Made by a program: the position numbers and the translations under genes. The notes below the pieces were generated by a model, which saw nothing but the letters and a program-made list of their open reading frames with translations, was not told the origin of the DNA and made no database searches. A DNA stretch of 10,032 nucleotides from Caldifarciminota bacterium (GTDB taxonomy: Bacteria > Hydrothermota > Hydrothermia > B15-G9): contig JAMOPK010000281.1 in NCBI GenBank assembly GCA_027064565.1, forward strand, positions 1-10,032, written 5' to 3'. This document shows, one piece after another, positions 7,698 through 10,032 of the stretch (position 1 is the stretch's first letter; each line of letters starts with the position of its first letter).

Positions 7698-9969
7698 TTT
7701 CCTTTCCTCCTGAAAACGCGGAAATTGGTATGTCCCACACAAGTTTGACGAGCATAATCGCTGCCAGCCTGAGGCGATTTGATTTGTTTACAAGCATGTT
7801 CTGGCCAGAAACGCCCCACATATCACTTATTACGCTTGTAAACTTTGGTTCATCATTTGGAATCAATCCCCAGAGTTCGTAGTTTGTTGAAAATGAGAGC
7901 TGAAGCGGCGTCAAATTCACAACCCTGTTTCTCAACCTCTGAACTATCACTGATTCTATTTTCTCCGATGCAAAATCAAACGCTTTTGAAAATAGCTCTT
8001 GAGCATCACCGATTCTTCTCCTCAATTTTCTACGCACTTCTTTTTTCAAGGCATTCCAGTCCCAGTTAATATCTTCTACGACAAATCTTTTTACGGTTTC
8101 CAGGAAATCCTTGAAGTTATCCTCGGCAACTTCGTCAAGAACCACCCTCTGAGAATCGAGAAATTCGGCATAGGAATTTTCTTCATCAATGACAGGTATA
8201 TGAGAGGGGGAGTAAGGAGGTTTGCCTGGCATTACCGAAACCATAAAGTTTGAAAATTTATCGACGAGTTCCATAACCCTCGATTTTATTTTTGATAGAC
8301 GAGAAAGGTAAGTGTTACCGATTTTAAGGAGCAACCTTGTTTTGACAGAATTTTCATATCCGTTTATGTAATCACTGATGGCACGACGCAGCGAATTTTC
8401 AGTTTTTGAACGGATTTCCATATATTCTCGATTTATGCTGTTGAAATAGTTCAATGCAGACTGCAGGTATAGTAATAGAACCACTGTGCCAAATAAGAAT
8501 GAGAAGAGAGACCCCCTTTGCGTCAGGATCAAGGCAAAGAACAAGATAAGGACAACCGCTGTCAGAGACCGAAACGCAGATACATCCCTTTTATCTTTTC
8601 GGGCGAGATCGTTCAGTTTTTCAATACTTTCTTTGGCAATTTCGTTTATTTTCTTTTCGATGTCATTAACCACAATCCTTTCCAATTTCAGCTCCTCCAG
8701 TCTTGATTCCATTGTTTGAGTTTCCTGTTCCAGTTTCTCGATAAGAGGGTTCAACGAAAAGCGTTTTATCTCCCGAGGCAGCTGCTCGAATACCTCGCTC
8801 AATTTGTTTAGCAAAGAGTTATACTTTTCATCAAGACTCTTACGAGCACTCTGGTTGAGTTCATTGACCTTGCTCAAAGCCTCGTTCTGCGCATGTTCTA
8901 CGGCATATCTAAACGTTCTCTGCCATTTTGAGGGGATTTCTTCAATGCGATCACTCATGCGCAGCTTTTCAGGTTGTAATTTGAGGGGGGGGCTGCTTTT
9001 CCTGTTGTCCTCTGTATCCTTTGGTTCACTTTCTTTTTTCTTATTCTCCCTCATTATGAAACTTTCCTTATTGAGTTCAATAGCAAAAGTGGTATTTTGG
9101 AGGTTTTTCCAGTTAGATTCCTCACTTTGAGCAAAAGAAATCATGCGACGGAGAGTGTAGTGTGATGCCCAGTCAAGGATGTGTTCAAAGGGTAAATACA
9201 TGGTCCCGGTCATGAAAGTAACGTAAGGAGCCATTTCCTTCGGTGAATTCCATTCCGGGACATCCTGACGTATCCTGCGCATCATGGGCGATTGATCGGA
9301 TGAATAGAGAGAAGTTTCGACTATCCAGAATTGAAGGAAGTCAGCAAGGATCAGGGATAACTCATTCTCTTCCAACCTTATGTTTGAGGATGTCACGTTG
9401 CTTAAAACGATGATACGTGGCATAATTTTTCTGTGGAGACTGGCCGATAGATTGTAACCTTTCTCGAAAAGTCTGTGGTTAAGTTCGTTCAGCATTGAGA
9501 TGCTGTTTTCAGAGACCATAAAAATGGGCAGGAACAGAATATCGACTTCCACAGGTGATTTGAGGATTTCCACGTAATTATCGATGGTTTTTTCAATAAA
9601 CTCCAGAACCGGGGCGTAGTTACCGCTGTTCATGATGCGTAAAAGGGGTATAAATACCATTTCGAAGAAACCCTCTTTCTGTGCCCTGAAATATGCGGAG
9701 ACCTTGCTGTTACCAAATGCTATGTCAGATAGCGTTTCTTTATCGGTTACAGGTTCGGTGTAGAAATGCCAGACGGTATGCCCAAGATCCCACCTGTCCC
9801 ATCCGTCTTCAGCCGAGGATTCAAACCCGGGACCGAATTCGACAATCAGGTTATTCCTCAGATTTTCCACAACCAGGGCCGGGAATTTTTCTTTGTCATC
9901 ATGATCCTTTGGTTTGTCCAGAAAAGTTTCCCAGAACCAGAAGCTCCTCGGCCTTTGGCTGTTGATCAT
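7684..9969 (-). CDS. Unidentified 761-residue coiled-coil protein with a membrane hairpin
   Basis: I do not recognise this family. The ATG at 9969 is preceded by AAGAGG seven bases upstream. Residues 1-300 look like a folded alpha/beta domain with hydrophobic strands near 143-151 (VDILFLPIF) and 183-190 (MPRIIVLS), followed by a charged linker at about 303-345. Residues about 345-460 are heptad-like and charged, suggesting a long coiled coil. Two adjacent hydrophobic segments (about 467-485 and 487-505) would form a membrane hairpin, placing both ends on the same side, probably the cytoplasm. The C-terminal 255 residues are mostly helical and basic in places (KKEVRRKLRRRIGD near 642). The layout recalls membrane-tethered scaffolds or dynamin-like proteins, but I see no P-loop. 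The N-terminal domain might be a degenerate Rossmann or tubulin-like fold; this is speculation. Its end overlaps the helicase gene by 14 bases, so the two products are probably made together and may form a complex. Confidence 0.85.
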   Translation of the reverse strand: MINSQRPRSFWFWETFLDKPKDHDDKEKFPALVVENLRNNLIVEFGPGFESSAEDGWDRWDLGHTVWHFYTEPVTDKETLSDIAFGNSKVSAYFRAQKEGFFEMVFIPLLRIMNSGNYAPVLEFIEKTIDNYVEILKSPVEVDILFLPIFMVSENSISMLNELNHRLFEKGYNLSASLHRKIMPRIIVLSNVTSSNIRLEENELSLILADFLQFWIVETSLYSSDQSPMMRRIRQDVPEWNSPKEMAPYVTFMTGTMYLPFEHILDWASHYTLRRMISFAQSEESNWKNLQNTTFAIELNKESFIMRENKKKESEPKDTEDNRKSSPPLKLQPEKLRMSDRIEEIPSKWQRTFRYAVEHAQNEALSKVNELNQSARKSLDEKYNSLLNKLSEVFEQLPREIKRFSLNPLIEKLEQETQTMESRLEELKLERIVVNDIEKKINEIAKESIEKLNDLARKDKRDVSAFRSLTAVVLILFFALILTQRGSLFSFLFGTVVLLLYLQSALNYFNSINREYMEIRSKTENSLRRAISDYINGYENSVKTRLLLKIGNTYLSRLSKIKSRVMELVDKFSNFMVSVMPGKPPYSPSHIPVIDEENSYAEFLDSQRVVLDEVAEDNFKDFLETVKRFVVEDINWDWNALKKEVRRKLRRRIGDAQELFSKAFDFASEKIESVIVQRLRNRVVNLTPLQLSFSTNYELWGLIPNDEPKFTSVISDMWGVSGQNMLVNKSNRLRLAAIMLVKLVWDIPISAFSGGKENEKQ
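7706..7710 (-). promoter_or_regulatory. Ribosome binding site fixing the helicase start
   Basis: GGAGG on the minus strand ends eight bases before the ATG at 7697. The open frame extends further to a TTG at 7742, but that start has no comparable site, and the extra 15 residues are merely the shifted reading of the preceding gene. The ATG at 7697 is therefore chosen, giving a 14-base overlap with the upstream gene. Confidence 0.85.
8985..8992 (-). repeat. Eight-base C homopolymer in coding strand
   Basis: The plus strand has eight consecutive G, so the coding strand of the 761-residue protein gene has eight C across residues S326-P327-P328-L329. It falls in the charged, low-complexity linker between the N-terminal domain and the coiled coil. 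Tracts of this length can slip during replication or transcription; here the frame is intact. No function is claimed. Confidence 0.9.
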
Positions 9970-10032
9970 TGTTTTTCCTCTTTCTCAAGGATCTTTATAG
10001 TTTCCTTGTTCTCTTCGCGATAGTTCAAGGCA
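9966..10032 (-). CDS. 3' end of an unidentified upstream gene (partial)
   Basis: Only the last 21 codons and the stop lie in the window. One of the three minus-strand frames stays open from the window edge and ends in TGA at 9968-9966, overlapping the ATG of the next gene in an ATGA arrangement; the other two frames hit stops earlier. The predicted tail is hydrophilic and helical, ending in EKEEKQ. The ATGA overlap is the usual sign of translational coupling within an operon, which is the main reason to accept so short a piece. Nothing can be said about function. The ribosome binding site of the downstream gene lies inside this coding stretch. Confidence 0.6.
   Translation of the reverse strand, partial: ALNYREENKETIKILEKEEKQ

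Noticed and set aside
7697..7742. Longer helicase start at the TTG at 7742 (15 extra residues)
   Set aside because: No ribosome binding site precedes it, the added residues are the shifted reading of the upstream gene, and the ATG at 7697 has GGAGG at ideal spacing.
7800..7840. GVSGQN in the 761-residue protein as a P-loop
   Set aside because: It lacks the lysine and spacing of GxxxxGK[S/T], and sits near the C-terminus without a following Walker B motif.
1..10032. tRNA, rRNA, CRISPR arrays, insertion sequences or attachment sites
   Set aside because: No direct or inverted repeats of the needed size, no transposase-like reading frames, and no non-coding space to hold them.

Overview
The window looks bacterial and is almost entirely coding. 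All genes are on the minus strand, so they are read from high to low coordinates. By eye the base composition is moderately A+T-rich. Each start has a GGAGG-type ribosome binding site, genes overlap or lie within 25 bases of each other, and the proteins are rich in Lys and Glu. This would suit, for example, a Thermotogota-like or other moderately thermophilic bacterium, but that placement is weak because no housekeeping or RNA gene is present to anchor it.

Layout in order of transcription: (1) the last 21 codons of an unidentified gene (10032-9966), whose TGA overlaps the next ATG; (2) a 761-residue protein with an unassigned N-terminal domain, a long coiled coil and a two-helix membrane hairpin (9969-7684); (3) a 1269-residue protein with four N-terminal membrane segments, a superfamily 2 helicase core of the MrfA/YprA type, a four-cysteine DUF1998 (MrfA zinc-binding) domain and a C-terminal HExxH metallopeptidase-like domain (7697-3888); (4) a 687-residue membrane protein resembling a CASTOR/POLLUX-type ion channel with a TrkA-N/RCK domain (3863-1800); (5) a 213-residue protein with about four membrane segments (1779-1138); (6) an exported or membrane-anchored von Willebrand A (vWA) protein running off the left edge (1148-1). 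I see no promoter, terminator, RNA gene, mobile element or CRISPR array; no non-coding gap exceeds 24 bases.

The spacing (overlaps of 4, 14 and 11 bases, gaps of 24 and 20 bases) argues for one translationally coupled operon. All five genes whose N-termini are visible encode membrane or exported products. DUF1998 helicases are known from DNA repair (MrfA) and anti-phage systems (DISARM DrmA/DrmB, Druantia DruE). A helicase of this kind that is itself membrane-embedded, fused to a putative protease and encoded next to an ion-channel-like protein and a vWA protein does not match any system I can name. A reasonable inference is a membrane-bound NTP-dependent sensor/effector complex, possibly for defence: the helicase-like module would sense nucleic acid or act as a switch, and the peptidase and channel would be effectors. 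That function is inferred from architecture, not shown. The helicase appears to have lost the arginines of motif VI, and the vWA metal site is imperfect, so a regulatory rather than processive role for the helicase core is plausible.
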